Assembly (NCBI GenBank): GCA_964465375.1
Contig: CAYXIJ010000011.1
Coordinates: forward strand, 1-64,000
DNA from: CAJWKT01 sp964465375
Lineage (GTDB): Bacteria; Pseudomonadota; Gammaproteobacteria; Steroidobacterales; Rariloculaceae
Length of the DNA: 64,000 bases
Direction: 5' to 3'
Part shown: piece by piece, positions 8,314 to 16,825 of the stretch
Layout of the letters: the number at the start of each line of letters is the position of its first letter
Numbering within the stretch: position 1 is the stretch's first letter
Notes under the pieces: generated by a model
What the model saw: the letters and a program-made list of their open reading frames with translations, nothing else
What the model was told of the DNA's origin: nothing
Databases searched by the model: none
Made by a program: the position numbers and the translations under genes

Positions 8314-10074
8314 TCAATTTACATGCCTAGATATTGTCCAATTACCAAGTACTAGTAAATCCATGTTAGTCCTGAGAAATGTATCAAGTGCCTCCTCAGG
8401 CATACATACCACGGGTTCGTTTTCATTAAAGGATGTATTTAAAATAATCGGAACACCGGTAATTTTTCCAAATTCAGAAATCAACTTGTAGTACATAGGA
8501 TTACTAGACTTATCTACGGTTTGAAGCCTTCCGGTACCATCCACATGCGTTACAGCCGGTATAGTTTTCTGTTTATCTTCCTTTATTTCAAATACTTGCA
8601 TCATGAACGGAACTTCGTGATCTTCTTTAAACCAATCTGAGACATTTTCTACCAGAATTGCAGGTGCAAATGGCCTGAAAGACTCTCTTCTTTTTATTTT
8701 AAGATTCAATATTTCCCTTATATCCGCTCTTCTCGGGTCACACAATATTGATCTATTGCCTAGTGCGCGTGGTCCCCATTCCATTCTTCCTTGAAACCAT
8801 CCAATAACCAGGCCATTTGATATTGCTTTTGCAACAATCCGACATAGATCCCCCTCATCATCTATCTTTCTTAGGTCAAAGATATGATCGTCGAGCTCAT
8901 TAGATCTTTTTTTCAACAAATTTTCATGATAATTGTTATCAAAAGATGGTCCAAAAAATGCATGGTTCATATGAAATCTTTTTTTGATTTCGTTATTTCT
9001 TGAAGCAACTATGTAAGCAGCTCCTATAGCGCCACCCGCATCTCCAGCAGCAGATTGAATATACACTTTTTTATAAGAGCTTCTTCTAAAGATTTTCCCA
9101 TTTGCAAGAGAATTCATTGCACATCCACCCGCCAATGATAGGTTGAAACTTTTATAATCAGAATGAGAAGCTCTCAATAAGTTAAAAAACACTTCCTCAT
9201 ACATAGCCTGAGTAGACTGAGCTAAATCAAAATGATGCTGTTGCAATTTTTCATCTTTTTTTCGTACTTTGATGCCAAATAACTCTTCTAACCTACTCTC
9301 ATTGAATAATTTCCCTACAACTGGAGAACCTCCTGACCACTGATAATCAACCTTGGTATTATGATGAACAAAATAATCTAAATTTAATTTAAATATTCCG
9401 CTCTTTTCGTAGAACACAACCTGCCTCATCTGATCTAGAAACACTGATTTCCCATAGGCTGCCATTCCCATTACTTTATATTCATCACCATAATGGGGGA
9501 AACCGAGAAATTGGGTCATCGCCTGATAAAATATACCCAGAGAATTTGGGAAGAAGACTCTTTGGTCTAATCTAATTTTATTATCTTCGCAAATTCCCCA
9601 TGCCGCACTAGTAAAGTCCCCAAAACCATCGACTGAAATGGCTACCGCATCATTAAAAGGAGAAACCAAATAAGAGGACGCCAAATGAGATAAATGATGC
9701 TCAATGTGGTGCACTTTCCCATTAAAATTTTCTTTTGGAAAGATCTTATTTAAATCTTTTTCTAGGGTTGTACGATTTTTTTTATTCCTATACCGCTCTA
9801 AGATAAACCTTGGTTGGGGCCTATTGGCGAGAATGTAGAGTACTTTTTTAAGAAAATGAGCCTTTGGATCAGAATTAATAGCGATATGATTCAAATCTTT
9901 AAGATTAAGATTACCTTCTTTTATGCAGTATTTTATTGCATTTTTTGGAAAACCAGCCCAATGCTTTATCCTCTTAAACCTCTCTTCCTCAGCTGCAGCA
10001 ATGAGCTTCCCATCTACCAAAAGACACGCAGAGGAATCTCCGTGGAATGCATTAATCCCTAAAATTGTAGACAT
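8314..10074 (-). CDS. NodU/CmcH-family carbamoyltransferase
   Basis: Transfers a carbamoyl group from carbamoyl phosphate, by way of a carbamoyl-adenylate, to a hydroxyl of a sugar. The N-terminal kinase-like domain starts GINAFHGDSSACL (6-18) and has the metal-site EHHLSH (125-130) and GDAGGAIGAAY. The C-terminal domain has GRMEWGPRALGNRS and RPFAPA. 586 aa is full length. It lies 35 nt upstream of the initiating transferase gene, on the same strand, so it probably adds a carbamoyl group to a repeat-unit sugar. The acceptor is unknown. Confidence 0.9.
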   Translation of the reverse strand: MSTILGINAFHGDSSACLLVDGKLIAAAEEERFKRIKHWAGFPKNAIKYCIKEGNLNLKDLNHIAINSDPKAHFLKKVLYILANRPQPRFILERYRNKKNRTTLEKDLNKIFPKENFNGKVHHIEHHLSHLASSYLVSPFNDAVAISVDGFGDFTSAAWGICEDNKIRLDQRVFFPNSLGIFYQAMTQFLGFPHYGDEYKVMGMAAYGKSVFLDQMRQVVFYEKSGIFKLNLDYFVHHNTKVDYQWSGGSPVVGKLFNESRLEELFGIKVRKKDEKLQQHHFDLAQSTQAMYEEVFFNLLRASHSDYKSFNLSLAGGCAMNSLANGKIFRRSSYKKVYIQSAAGDAGGAIGAAYIVASRNNEIKKRFHMNHAFFGPSFDNNYHENLLKKRSNELDDHIFDLRKIDDEGDLCRIVAKAISNGLVIGWFQGRMEWGPRALGNRSILCDPRRADIREILNLKIKRRESFRPFAPAILVENVSDWFKEDHEVPFMMQVFEIKEDKQKTIPAVTHVDGTGRLQTVDKSSNPMYYKLISEFGKITGVPIILNTSFNENEPVVCMPEEALDTFLRTNMDLLVLGNWTISRHVN

Positions 10075-10175
10075 ATATAATCTTTTAATAAGTTTCTAAA
10101 AATTTTAACTAAAGAATGATTTCTAGACAGATGATCAATACCAAATTTTATTAAAACTAAAATAAAAATAAATAT

Positions 10176-10706
10176 TTAGTGGCCCCCAAACTCCGTGAGA
10201 CAAAATATTTCATAACCATCATTCTTAAGTTTGCTACTTCCACCAATATCAGGCAGATCCACAATGAATGCCGTTGAGCTAACTATACCACCTAGCTTTT
10301 CTATTAATTTTATCGCGGCTACAACGGTGCCTCCAGTAGCTATTAAGTCATCCGCTAATAAAATCCTAGTTCCGGATTTGAATGCATCAGAATGAATCTC
10401 TAAGGTATCTACTCCATACTCCAATTGGTATTCCTCTGCAATTATTTCACCCGGTAATTTTCCGGGCTTTCTGATCATAACAAAGCCTTTTTTCAAGGCA
10501 TATGCTAATGCTGATCCTAAAATAAAACCCCGGGACTCTATCCCCACTACAAGATCAATATCCTGTCTATGCTGATATTTTTCTATAAGACCGCGAACAA
10601 CTAATTGCAATCCCTCGGAATCTCCCAATAAAGTCGATACATCCCTGAACATTATTCCTTCTTTAGGAAAATTAGGTACTGTTCTGATTCTAGATTTTAT
10701 GCTCAT
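10176..10706 (-). CDS. apt: adenine phosphoribosyltransferase
   Basis: Makes AMP from adenine and PRPP. Type I PRTase of normal length (176 aa): VPNFPKEGIMFRD (10-22), GIESRGF (55-61), RKPGKLPG flexible loop (79-86), and PRPP-binding LLADDLIATGGT (116-127) with the Asp pair at 119-120. GAGAGG lies about 8 nt before the ATG. A purine-salvage gene is unusual inside a polysaccharide locus, but mtnP 9 kb away releases adenine, so the two may belong to one salvage pathway. Confidence 0.93.
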   Translation of the reverse strand: MSIKSRIRTVPNFPKEGIMFRDVSTLLGDSEGLQLVVRGLIEKYQHRQDIDLVVGIESRGFILGSALAYALKKGFVMIRKPGKLPGEIIAEEYQLEYGVDTLEIHSDAFKSGTRILLADDLIATGGTVVAAIKLIEKLGGIVSSTAFIVDLPDIGGSSKLKNDGYEIFCLTEFGGH

Positions 10707-10776
10707 TTTGGAAGCCTCTCGCTATGTTAAAATGGTAGCTGTGGGCTGATTATCCTCCAAATAGATTGAATGGCTT

Positions 10777-11985
10777 ATGCTTAATGCTCAAAACAACAGA
10801 ACTGAAAGACTATCATCTTTCAATGAAAAGCAGGCAATTTTTCTTGACAGGGATGGCGTGATTAATCAGGAAGCTGGCTACATCACAAAACCAAGTGAAT
10901 TAAAAATAATCGAGGGGGCTCCTGAAGGTATAAAAAAAATAAATGATGTTGGCTCTTTGGCCATTGTTATCACCAATCAATCAGTCGTTGCCCGCGGGAA
11001 TTGCACTGAAAAAGAGTTAAAAAATATTCATGATAGACTTGAAACATTACTAGGCAAAGAATCGGCATATGTGGATGCTATTTACTACTGCCCCCATCAT
11101 CCAAAATTTGGACAAAAAAGAAAAACCAAAGAATTAAAACCCAAGTGCAGCTGCAGAAAACCAGAGCCAGGTTTGCTGAAAAAAGCAGCTAAAGACATGA
11201 ATATATCCTTGGGGAACTCGTGGTTAATTGGAGACACGACAACAGATATATTAACTGCGGAACGAATGGGAATTAAAAATATACTTCTGCGCACAGGGCA
11301 CGCCGGCCAGGACCATAAATACAATGTCGAACCAGATTATATTTTTTTAAACTTGAATGAAGCAGTTGATTGGATTCTAGAAGAACATCAACAAGCTAAA
11401 AATCACGCAAAAAAATACATCAACAAGGTAGCTGGAAAAAAAATTATATTTATTGGCGGGCTAGCTAGAGCCGGAAAATCAATCTGGGGGCAATTAATTA
11501 AAGAATTATTAGCAGAAAATAATATATCTTCCAGCTTAATAAGCCTAGATAGCTGGTTACTAGATGAAAATAAAAGCAAAAAAACAGGGGGTATTTTGCA
11601 ACGATTCGATATGGATGCCATCGGAAGCTTACTAAGAAAGCTTGATAATCAGAAAAAAAACTTAGTACTAGATATCCCTATATTTAAACGCAATGGTGGC
11701 AATCAAATGGAAAAATCTATTAGGTACAATATCGAACCAACAACTACCGTTATAATTGAAGGGGTACCTGCGCTATGCTGTAAAAATAAACAGATAAAAG
11801 GATGTTTCAATTTTTATATGGAATGCGAGGAGAAAACCAGAAAAGACAGATTAAGGCAGGATTACGGCTGGAGAAACGTTAGAGACAGTGAGTTTGATTC
11901 ACTATATAATTCTCGTAAATTAGGCGAAAAACCAATCATCGAGGCATCAATAAAAAACGCAGATGCTATAATTAGCACTTCTTAG
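10777..11985 (+). CDS. GmhB-like HAD phosphatase fused to a P-loop kinase-like domain
   Basis: Residues 1-200 are a HAD-IIIA phosphatase like GmhB (heptose bisphosphate phosphatase): FLDRDGVIN with Asp24 and Asp26, TNQ (66-68), zinc-loop Cys/His in CPHHP and CSCRKPEPG, and WLIGDTTTD. Residues 220-402 are a separate P-loop domain with Walker A GLARAGKS (228-235), a LDSWLLDE segment and an Arg-rich lid (KTRKDRLRQDYGWR), similar to uridine-kinase-type small-molecule kinases. The two activities may act at one heptose-phosphate step or on two substrates. It is divergent from apt and followed on the same strand by doxX and gmhA. The fusion looks genuine, as the frame is open throughout. Confidence 0.8.
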   Translation: MLNAQNNRTERLSSFNEKQAIFLDRDGVINQEAGYITKPSELKIIEGAPEGIKKINDVGSLAIVITNQSVVARGNCTEKELKNIHDRLETLLGKESAYVDAIYYCPHHPKFGQKRKTKELKPKCSCRKPEPGLLKKAAKDMNISLGNSWLIGDTTTDILTAERMGIKNILLRTGHAGQDHKYNVEPDYIFLNLNEAVDWILEEHQQAKNHAKKYINKVAGKKIIFIGGLARAGKSIWGQLIKELLAENNISSSLISLDSWLLDENKSKKTGGILQRFDMDAIGSLLRKLDNQKKNLVLDIPIFKRNGGNQMEKSIRYNIEPTTTVIIEGVPALCCKNKQIKGCFNFYMECEEKTRKDRLRQDYGWRNVRDSEFDSLYNSRKLGEKPIIEASIKNADAIISTS

Positions 11986-12042
11986 AAACAGATACTCATA
12001 GTGTAAGTACGATTAGCCTCACCCACCAAAAGGAGCAATACA

Positions 12043-12453
12043 ATGAGTGGAATTATTAGCACCCTGGAAGATACCCTGTCGAAATGGCAGGCAGAGATTC
12101 ACGGCATACTCCGAATAACCAGTGCTTATATGTTCATGTTGCACGGCACACAGAAAATGTTCAGCTTTCCGGTTGAAGCAAACCGTGAGTTTGTACTCGC
12201 AACCTTAAGTCCTGGTCTCATCGGTGTCTTGGAGGTGTTCGGTGGTGCTCTGCTGCTTGTTGGACTGTTCACGCGGCCGGTGGCATTCGTCTTGTCCGGA
12301 TCCATGGCATTCGCCTACTGGATGGTACACGCAGAGCCGCTATTTAATACACGCGCGAACGGTGGTGAAGCTGCTGCATTGTATTGCTTCTTATTCCTAT
12401 TCTTTGCCGCAGCAGGTGGTGGTGGTTGGAGCTTGGATAGCCGGAAGAAATAG
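12043..12453 (+). CDS. DoxX-family membrane protein
   Basis: 136 residues with four hydrophobic segments and the DoxX pattern (ITSAYMFMLHGTQKMF near 25-40, then SPGLIGVLEVFGGALLLVG). It has the best ribosome binding site in the region, AAGGAG 8 nt before the ATG. Base composition from about 12000 to 12590 is visibly GC-richer than the genes on both sides. It has no evident link with sugar metabolism; relatives are linked to thiosulfate oxidation or redox stress, but this is not readable here. It looks like an older chromosomal gene stranded in an imported AT-rich locus, or a separate insertion. Confidence 0.85.
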   Translation: MSGIISTLEDTLSKWQAEIHGILRITSAYMFMLHGTQKMFSFPVEANREFVLATLSPGLIGVLEVFGGALLLVGLFTRPVAFVLSGSMAFAYWMVHAEPLFNTRANGGEAAALYCFLFLFFAAAGGGGWSLDSRKK

Positions 12454-12636
12454 TAGCTAGCCTATACTATACTTCTCTCCGAGATGAAACCTCGACATTG
12501 AGTCTTGGTCAGTTCGCTGCCCCGACGGGGGACATCATCCCTGAAAATGAGTTTTCGGAGTGATGGGTTAACATGCTTCATGTTTCAAAGAAGAATAAAT
12601 AGTCTGCAATAACCAAAAAATAAATTAGTTATTTTC

Positions 12637-13212
12637 ATGAGCTTAGATTTTACGGTAGCTAACTATATCCAGCAGCATAACTCTGTTATGAGCTCCCTAG
12701 ATCAGGAGGAAGTAGATTTTGCGATCAACCTAATTGTAAAAACGTGGAAATCAAATCATCAAATTGTAACCTGCGGCAATGGAGGTAGCGCGAACACAAC
12801 ATCCCACTACATTACAGACTGGAATAAAATGAGTAATTTAGCTACTGGCAAACAGTTCAAAGGAATGTGTTTGTCAGACAATATAGGAATGCTGACTGCT
12901 TACGCTAATGATCTTAGCTATGAAGATATATATGCCGAACAAGTAAAAAATATAATGAACCCAGGAGATCTACTTATAGCAGTTAGTGGAAGTGGTAATT
13001 CAGAAAATATTGTGAGGGCAATAAATACCGCCAACAAAAATAGCATTGCGACCCTAGCTATATGTGGGTATGACGGTGGAAAAATAAAAAAAATAGCTCA
13101 TCATTCTCTGCACATTAAATCCTTTGACATGCAATTGTGTGAAGACGCCCATTTTGTCTTTGGCCATATGGTTATGAAAAAGCTATGTGGTAATAAAATT
13201 CAAGACAAGTAA
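12637..13212 (+). CDS. gmhA: sedoheptulose-7-phosphate isomerase (SIS domain)
   Basis: Converts sedoheptulose-7-phosphate to D-glycero-D-manno-heptose-7-phosphate, the first committed heptose step. SIS fold: CGNGGSANTTSHY near 47-59 binds the phosphate, followed by the second loop AVSGSGNSENI and the GYDGGKI turn. The C-terminal helix contains the EDAHFVFGH segment typical of GmhA. 191 aa is normal. It is on the plus strand after doxX and the GmhB-kinase fusion, apart from the second heptose set at 16-19 kb. The 183-nt gap before it holds an imperfect inverted repeat around 12532-12565 and no ORF. Confidence 0.87.
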   Translation: MSLDFTVANYIQQHNSVMSSLDQEEVDFAINLIVKTWKSNHQIVTCGNGGSANTTSHYITDWNKMSNLATGKQFKGMCLSDNIGMLTAYANDLSYEDIYAEQVKNIMNPGDLLIAVSGSGNSENIVRAINTANKNSIATLAICGYDGGKIKKIAHHSLHIKSFDMQLCEDAHFVFGHMVMKKLCGNKIQDK

Positions 13213-13248
13213 TTATTCTATACAGGAGAATATTAATTATTTATAAAT

Positions 13249-14460
13249 TTATATTTTCTCAATATAATCACAGAACTTACTCAACAGAACTTTCTGTGAA
13301 AATTTTCTCTCAATGATTTTTTTTGCATTTTTTCCTTTATCTAACAATAAATCTCTATCTACGTCTCGTAAGTAGGCTAACACTTTCGTCATCGATTCAA
13401 TATCTCCGTGCTTAATAGACCAACCGACATCATAATTATCCAATATTTCGGTAATATGATTGGGTGTGTTACCTAATAGCAAAATTGGTTTACCTATCGC
13501 CATTGCGCCATAGATTTTACAGGGGTGAATGCACCCAATCATGTCGTCTCCCATTGACACCAGATGAACATCAGCTGCCGATAAAGATCTATGCAAATTA
13601 TTCATGGGCTGATAAGGCAAGGATGTCACTGGTGTATCTGGATTATTTACAATCCACCTTTCAATTAAATCTTTTCCCAATCCTCCGCCTATAAATGCCA
13701 TCAAGAACTTATCTTCTCCCCTAAATTCCTTTGTAGCATGCAAAAATGTATCAAGTGGATGGACCAAACTATGATTTCCGCTATACATAAAAATGCGCTT
13801 ATCTCCCCAGTTGTTTTCTTCTTTGAAGCTATTTTTTGTACCAGGCGTAAAATTTAAATGCTCCTCATGGGGCCAAGGTGGAAGTATGAAGTGATTAGAA
13901 ATTTTGTCAGCTTTCTCGCTCACCCTCTTATACATAAACCTATCTAGAGAAACTACTGTATCTGCATCCCTCAGAACTAAATTCTGCAAGGCGTTATAAA
14001 ATTTTGCACTCAGAGAATTCTTTCTGAGAGCTCCGGCAGCTATCGCCTGATCAGGATTCAAATCCATAATCCAGTATATATATGGAATTTTTCGTAGGAA
14101 CTTCAAAAAAGGTGCAACAATACAAACTAGTTGCGTTGAGACTAAAATTGCATCGGGACGCCTAACAAACAAACATTTGAATAGGGTCTGTATTAATAAT
14201 GAAAGCTGTCCAGCTACTCTGGTAAAAATACTACTTTTTCCAAATGAAGTAAAAAATAGTCTTAATATATGCACCCCTTTTAAAATTTCAGAGCGTTCAT
14301 ACAATTCTCTATAATTGTCATATCCCCTGTTCGAGGTAAAAACAGTAACCTCCCAATCCCTATGGATCATTTCTTCGGCTACATCTGCTATATGTTGACC
14401 CACTGAAGCTGGATCTGGGGGATAGACTTGAGAGATGACTAATAGTCTTTTGCGTCTCAT
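13249..14460 (-). CDS. GT4 glycosyltransferase (WbuB-like)
   Basis: GT-B fold retaining glycosyltransferase, about 403 aa. N-terminal VISQVYPPDPASVGQH is the WbuB-type acceptor-domain start. The C-terminal donor domain has YSGNHSLVHPLD and the S-MGDDMIGCIHPCKIYGAMAIGKP segment, replacing the more common E-x7-E. An upstream TTG is one codon ahead; the ATG at 14460 is preferred. It starts 8 nt after the GME-like gene ends and is the last gene of the heptose operon, so it could transfer the sugar made by its neighbours. Donor and acceptor are unknown. Confidence 0.82.
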   Translation of the reverse strand: MRRKRLLVISQVYPPDPASVGQHIADVAEEMIHRDWEVTVFTSNRGYDNYRELYERSEILKGVHILRLFFTSFGKSSIFTRVAGQLSLLIQTLFKCLFVRRPDAILVSTQLVCIVAPFLKFLRKIPYIYWIMDLNPDQAIAAGALRKNSLSAKFYNALQNLVLRDADTVVSLDRFMYKRVSEKADKISNHFILPPWPHEEHLNFTPGTKNSFKEENNWGDKRIFMYSGNHSLVHPLDTFLHATKEFRGEDKFLMAFIGGGLGKDLIERWIVNNPDTPVTSLPYQPMNNLHRSLSAADVHLVSMGDDMIGCIHPCKIYGAMAIGKPILLLGNTPNHITEILDNYDVGWSIKHGDIESMTKVLAYLRDVDRDLLLDKGKNAKKIIERKFSQKVLLSKFCDYIEKI

Positions 14461-14467
14461 CAAAAAA

Positions 14468-15448
14468 CTATTTTTCTATTTGATCATAAATCCATTTGTA
14501 GGTCTTTTCTAGGCCTTCTTTTAGGCTGATTTTAGGTGACCAGTTAAATAGACTCTCAATTAAGGTGTTATCAGACGACCTTCCTCTCACACCCTTAGGG
14601 GCATCTAAATTATATTTTCTAGAAAGCCTAATATCTGCTATCTCTTCCACGATATCAACAAGTTCATTGATCGTTACCATTTCATCACTTCCGATATTTA
14701 TCGGGTCTGAAATATCAGAGTTAAGCAACATCTGAGTTCCCTTAATGCAATCATCTATATACATGAAGCTTCTTGTTTGCTTTCCGTCACCCCAAATTTC
14801 TATCTCATGCTTCCCACTGAGTTTTGCCTCAATTACTTTACGACAAATGGCGGCAGGCGCTTTCTCTCGGCCGCCATCCCACGTACCTTCCGGGCCATAA
14901 ACATTGTGATACCTTGCCATCCTTGTTTTGATTTCGTAATCTTCCAGAAAATGCCTACACATCCTTTCGCTAAAAAGCTTCTCCCATCCGTAACCATCTT
15001 CAGGCATTGCTGGATAAGCATCTGACTCCTTTAGGCCAGGATTATCTGGGGTAAGCTGCTTATCGGCAGCATATACGCAGGCTGAGGACGCATAAAAATA
15101 ACGGTCCACCCCCGAGTCGCAGGAAGCCATCAGCAAATGAGTATTAATTAAAGAACTAAGCATGCAGAGCGCCTTATTATTCTCAATAAAACCCATACCG
15201 CCCATATCCGCGGCTNNNNNNNNNNCATCAACCCCTCCCCCTCCGATTGCTTTCTTGCAATCTTCTATCGATTTCAAGTCTAAAACCTTATTATCAACCC
15301 CTGAAAATGACTGATACCATTCTTTCATGGGTTTTATATCAACGGCGATAATGGTCGAATAATTTTGCTCAATTAACTTGGCAACCATGTGGCCGCCTAT
15401 GAAACCCCCTGCTCCCGCTACTAGAGCAGATTTACTATTACTATTCAT
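14468..15448 (-). CDS. GDP-mannose 3,5-epimerase-like NAD-dependent epimerase (interrupted by an assembly gap)
   Basis: Extended SDR closest in pattern to plant-type GDP-mannose 3,5-epimerase: AADMGGMGFI, ASSACVY with the acid/base Cys (124), DGYGWEK Tyr-x3-Lys (153/157), GGREKAPAA with the second acid/base Lys (196), and EIWGDGKQTRSF. Numbers count four X residues across the 10-N gap. All GME catalytic groups are present. GME converts GDP-mannose to GDP-L-galactose; here the gene sits beside a GDP-D-glycero-D-manno-heptose gene set, so the likely substrate is the GDP-heptose, giving a 3,5-epimerised heptose. That substrate is inferred. Confidence 0.85.
   Translation of the reverse strand: MNSNSKSALVAGAGGFIGGHMVAKLIEQNYSTIIAVDIKPMKEWYQSFSGVDNKVLDLKSIEDCKKAIGGGGVDXXXXAADMGGMGFIENNKALCMLSSLINTHLLMASCDSGVDRYFYASSACVYAADKQLTPDNPGLKESDAYPAMPEDGYGWEKLFSERMCRHFLEDYEIKTRMARYHNVYGPEGTWDGGREKAPAAICRKVIEAKLSGKHEIEIWGDGKQTRSFMYIDDCIKGTQMLLNSDISDPINIGSDEMVTINELVDIVEEIADIRLSRKYNLDAPKGVRGRSSDNTLIESLFNWSPKISLKEGLEKTYKWIYDQIEK
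15216..15225. other. assembly gap (10 N)
   Basis: Ten N bases inside the GME-like gene. GME homologues have five residues between the conserved Asp of GVD and AADMGG, while the gap leaves room for four. The true missing stretch is therefore probably 13 nt, and the 10-N run is a placeholder. Confidence 0.9.
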
Positions 15449-15483
15449 TGTATGTCTTTTATTTAATTTTAATGGGAAGGATA

Positions 15484-16176
15484 TTAAAGTTTAAATCCAG
15501 ATTTAGCTGCATCATCATAAAACATTTTGACCGTTTCGAGAGAGTATTGATCTAGATCCTTACCGAGATCCTTTGTTGATTTAATAAGACTCGGGGTCAT
15601 AGTGATTATATGGCAACCACAACGCTCTGCCTGCACTAAATTAAATACCTCTCTTGGACTTGCCCACAATATCTCTATTCTTTCGTGCTTCATGCACAAA
15701 TCAACTGCAAATTTAACAATCGGCTCGGGATCAATACCAGCATTTGCAATCCTTCCAGAAAATATAGATATAATTGAATTTATTTCTGGATTCAGAGAAC
15801 CGTAGATACTTTGTATTTGTGTTTCCGTGAAAACTGCCGTCACGTTCAATTTTACCCCTTCATTACTTAGCCTCTCTATTAATGAATAGGTTGGTATACC
15901 TTTTGTATTAGTTACGGGTATCTTCACAGAAACGTTTTCCCCAAGATCTCTTAGAATGAGAGCCTGCTCGTACATTTCACCCAAATCATCCGAAAAAACC
16001 TCAAAAGATATAGACTTTTTCTTAACCTTACTCAGCACATTTTTCGCAAAATCCAGATAATCCTTTACGCCCGCCTTTGCCATAAGTGTAGGGTTAGTTG
16101 TAAAGCCATCAATAGAATCCATTTTATCCATTGCGACTATTTCGTCCACATCTGCACCATCAGCAAAAATTTTTAT
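15484..16176 (-). CDS. transaldolase/fructose-6-phosphate aldolase-like protein, non-ATG start
   Basis: Small TalC/FSA-type TIM barrel: GFTTNPTLMAKAG near the N-terminus and the Schiff-base Lys in VSVKIPVTNT, then NVTAVFT, SIFSGRIANAG and ILWASPRE. The family N-terminus KIFADGADVDEI is encoded upstream of the first possible GTG (16149), but no ATG, GTG or TTG opens it. The codon where Met is expected is ATA (16176-16174), one base after the stop of the SIS gene. I therefore give 16176 as the start, with GTG 16149 as the alternative. Within a heptose operon it may form or supply a heptulose phosphate. The role is inferred. Confidence 0.75.
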   Translation of the reverse strand: MKIFADGADVDEIVAMDKMDSIDGFTTNPTLMAKAGVKDYLDFAKNVLSKVKKKSISFEVFSDDLGEMYEQALILRDLGENVSVKIPVTNTKGIPTYSLIERLSNEGVKLNVTAVFTETQIQSIYGSLNPEINSIISIFSGRIANAGIDPEPIVKFAVDLCMKHERIEILWASPREVFNLVQAERCGCHIITMTPSLIKSTKDLGKDLDQYSLETVKMFYDDAAKSGFKL

Positions 16177-16177
16177 T

Positions 16178-16783
16178 CTAAATTTTTTCAGTTTCAGACT
16201 CCCATTTCATTTGATTTTGGAGTAACAAAGGGTGTGAAACTAGCAAGTGCCAAACAACTGCTTGAAATGATTCCGTGTGTGGGGTAATTAGTGCTTCGTC
16301 TCGCGTGGGTACGACCAACACAAGATCACTTGATTGCTTTGAGTACCCGCCATCTTTTCCAACAACCCCCATTGTTACCGCACCTAGTTCATTTGCATAC
16401 TCAACACACCGGACTAAATTAATACTAATATTTTTTTCTCTATTTCCTCCGCCTACAGAGAATATGAAAAGAGCATCTTTTTCAGAAAAACGACTCACTT
16501 TCAGCCAATTAAGATACGAGCTCTCCCATCCATCATCATTAATTCTGGCAGTAAGCTCAGAAACATTATCTGTAGGCGTATAGGCTTCTATATTTGCTAT
16601 TTTCCTAAAATCATTGACAGCATGACTAGAGTGCCCCGCACCACCACCTGAGCCTATAAAAAATAATCTGCCTTTTCTATTTCTCAGATCTGCTAATGCC
16701 TGAGCTATAGTTTCTATGGCCTCAATGTCAATTGACTGACATATTTCTATCGACTGGTCGATATATCTCTTGGAAAAAGACAT
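16178..16783 (-). CDS. SIS-domain phosphoheptose isomerase-like protein (second gmhA type)
   Basis: SIS sugar isomerase with phosphate loop FIGSGGGAGHSSHAVNDFRKI and second loop FSVGGGNREKNIS, plus VVGKDGGY. It differs clearly from the GmhA at 12.6 kb, so the locus has two unrelated-looking isomerases. An upstream TTG (16804) is open, but the ATG at 16783 gives the family-like start. The stop is one base before the transaldolase-like reading frame, and the gene sits between that and the HAD phosphatase in a run of heptose genes. Sedoheptulose-7-phosphate is the expected substrate. Confidence 0.82.
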   Translation of the reverse strand: MSFSKRYIDQSIEICQSIDIEAIETIAQALADLRNRKGRLFFIGSGGGAGHSSHAVNDFRKIANIEAYTPTDNVSELTARINDDGWESSYLNWLKVSRFSEKDALFIFSVGGGNREKNISINLVRCVEYANELGAVTMGVVGKDGGYSKQSSDLVLVVPTRDEALITPHTESFQAVVWHLLVSHPLLLQNQMKWESETEKI

Positions 16784-16825
16784 ATTTTGTATACTAGATG
16801 CCAAGGAGCTAAAACAGCCGGAACC

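Noticed and set aside
13214..13232. TATTCT/AGAATA hairpin between convergent gmhA and GT4 genes
   Set aside because: Only six AT-rich pairs and no clear T-run; too weak to call a terminator.
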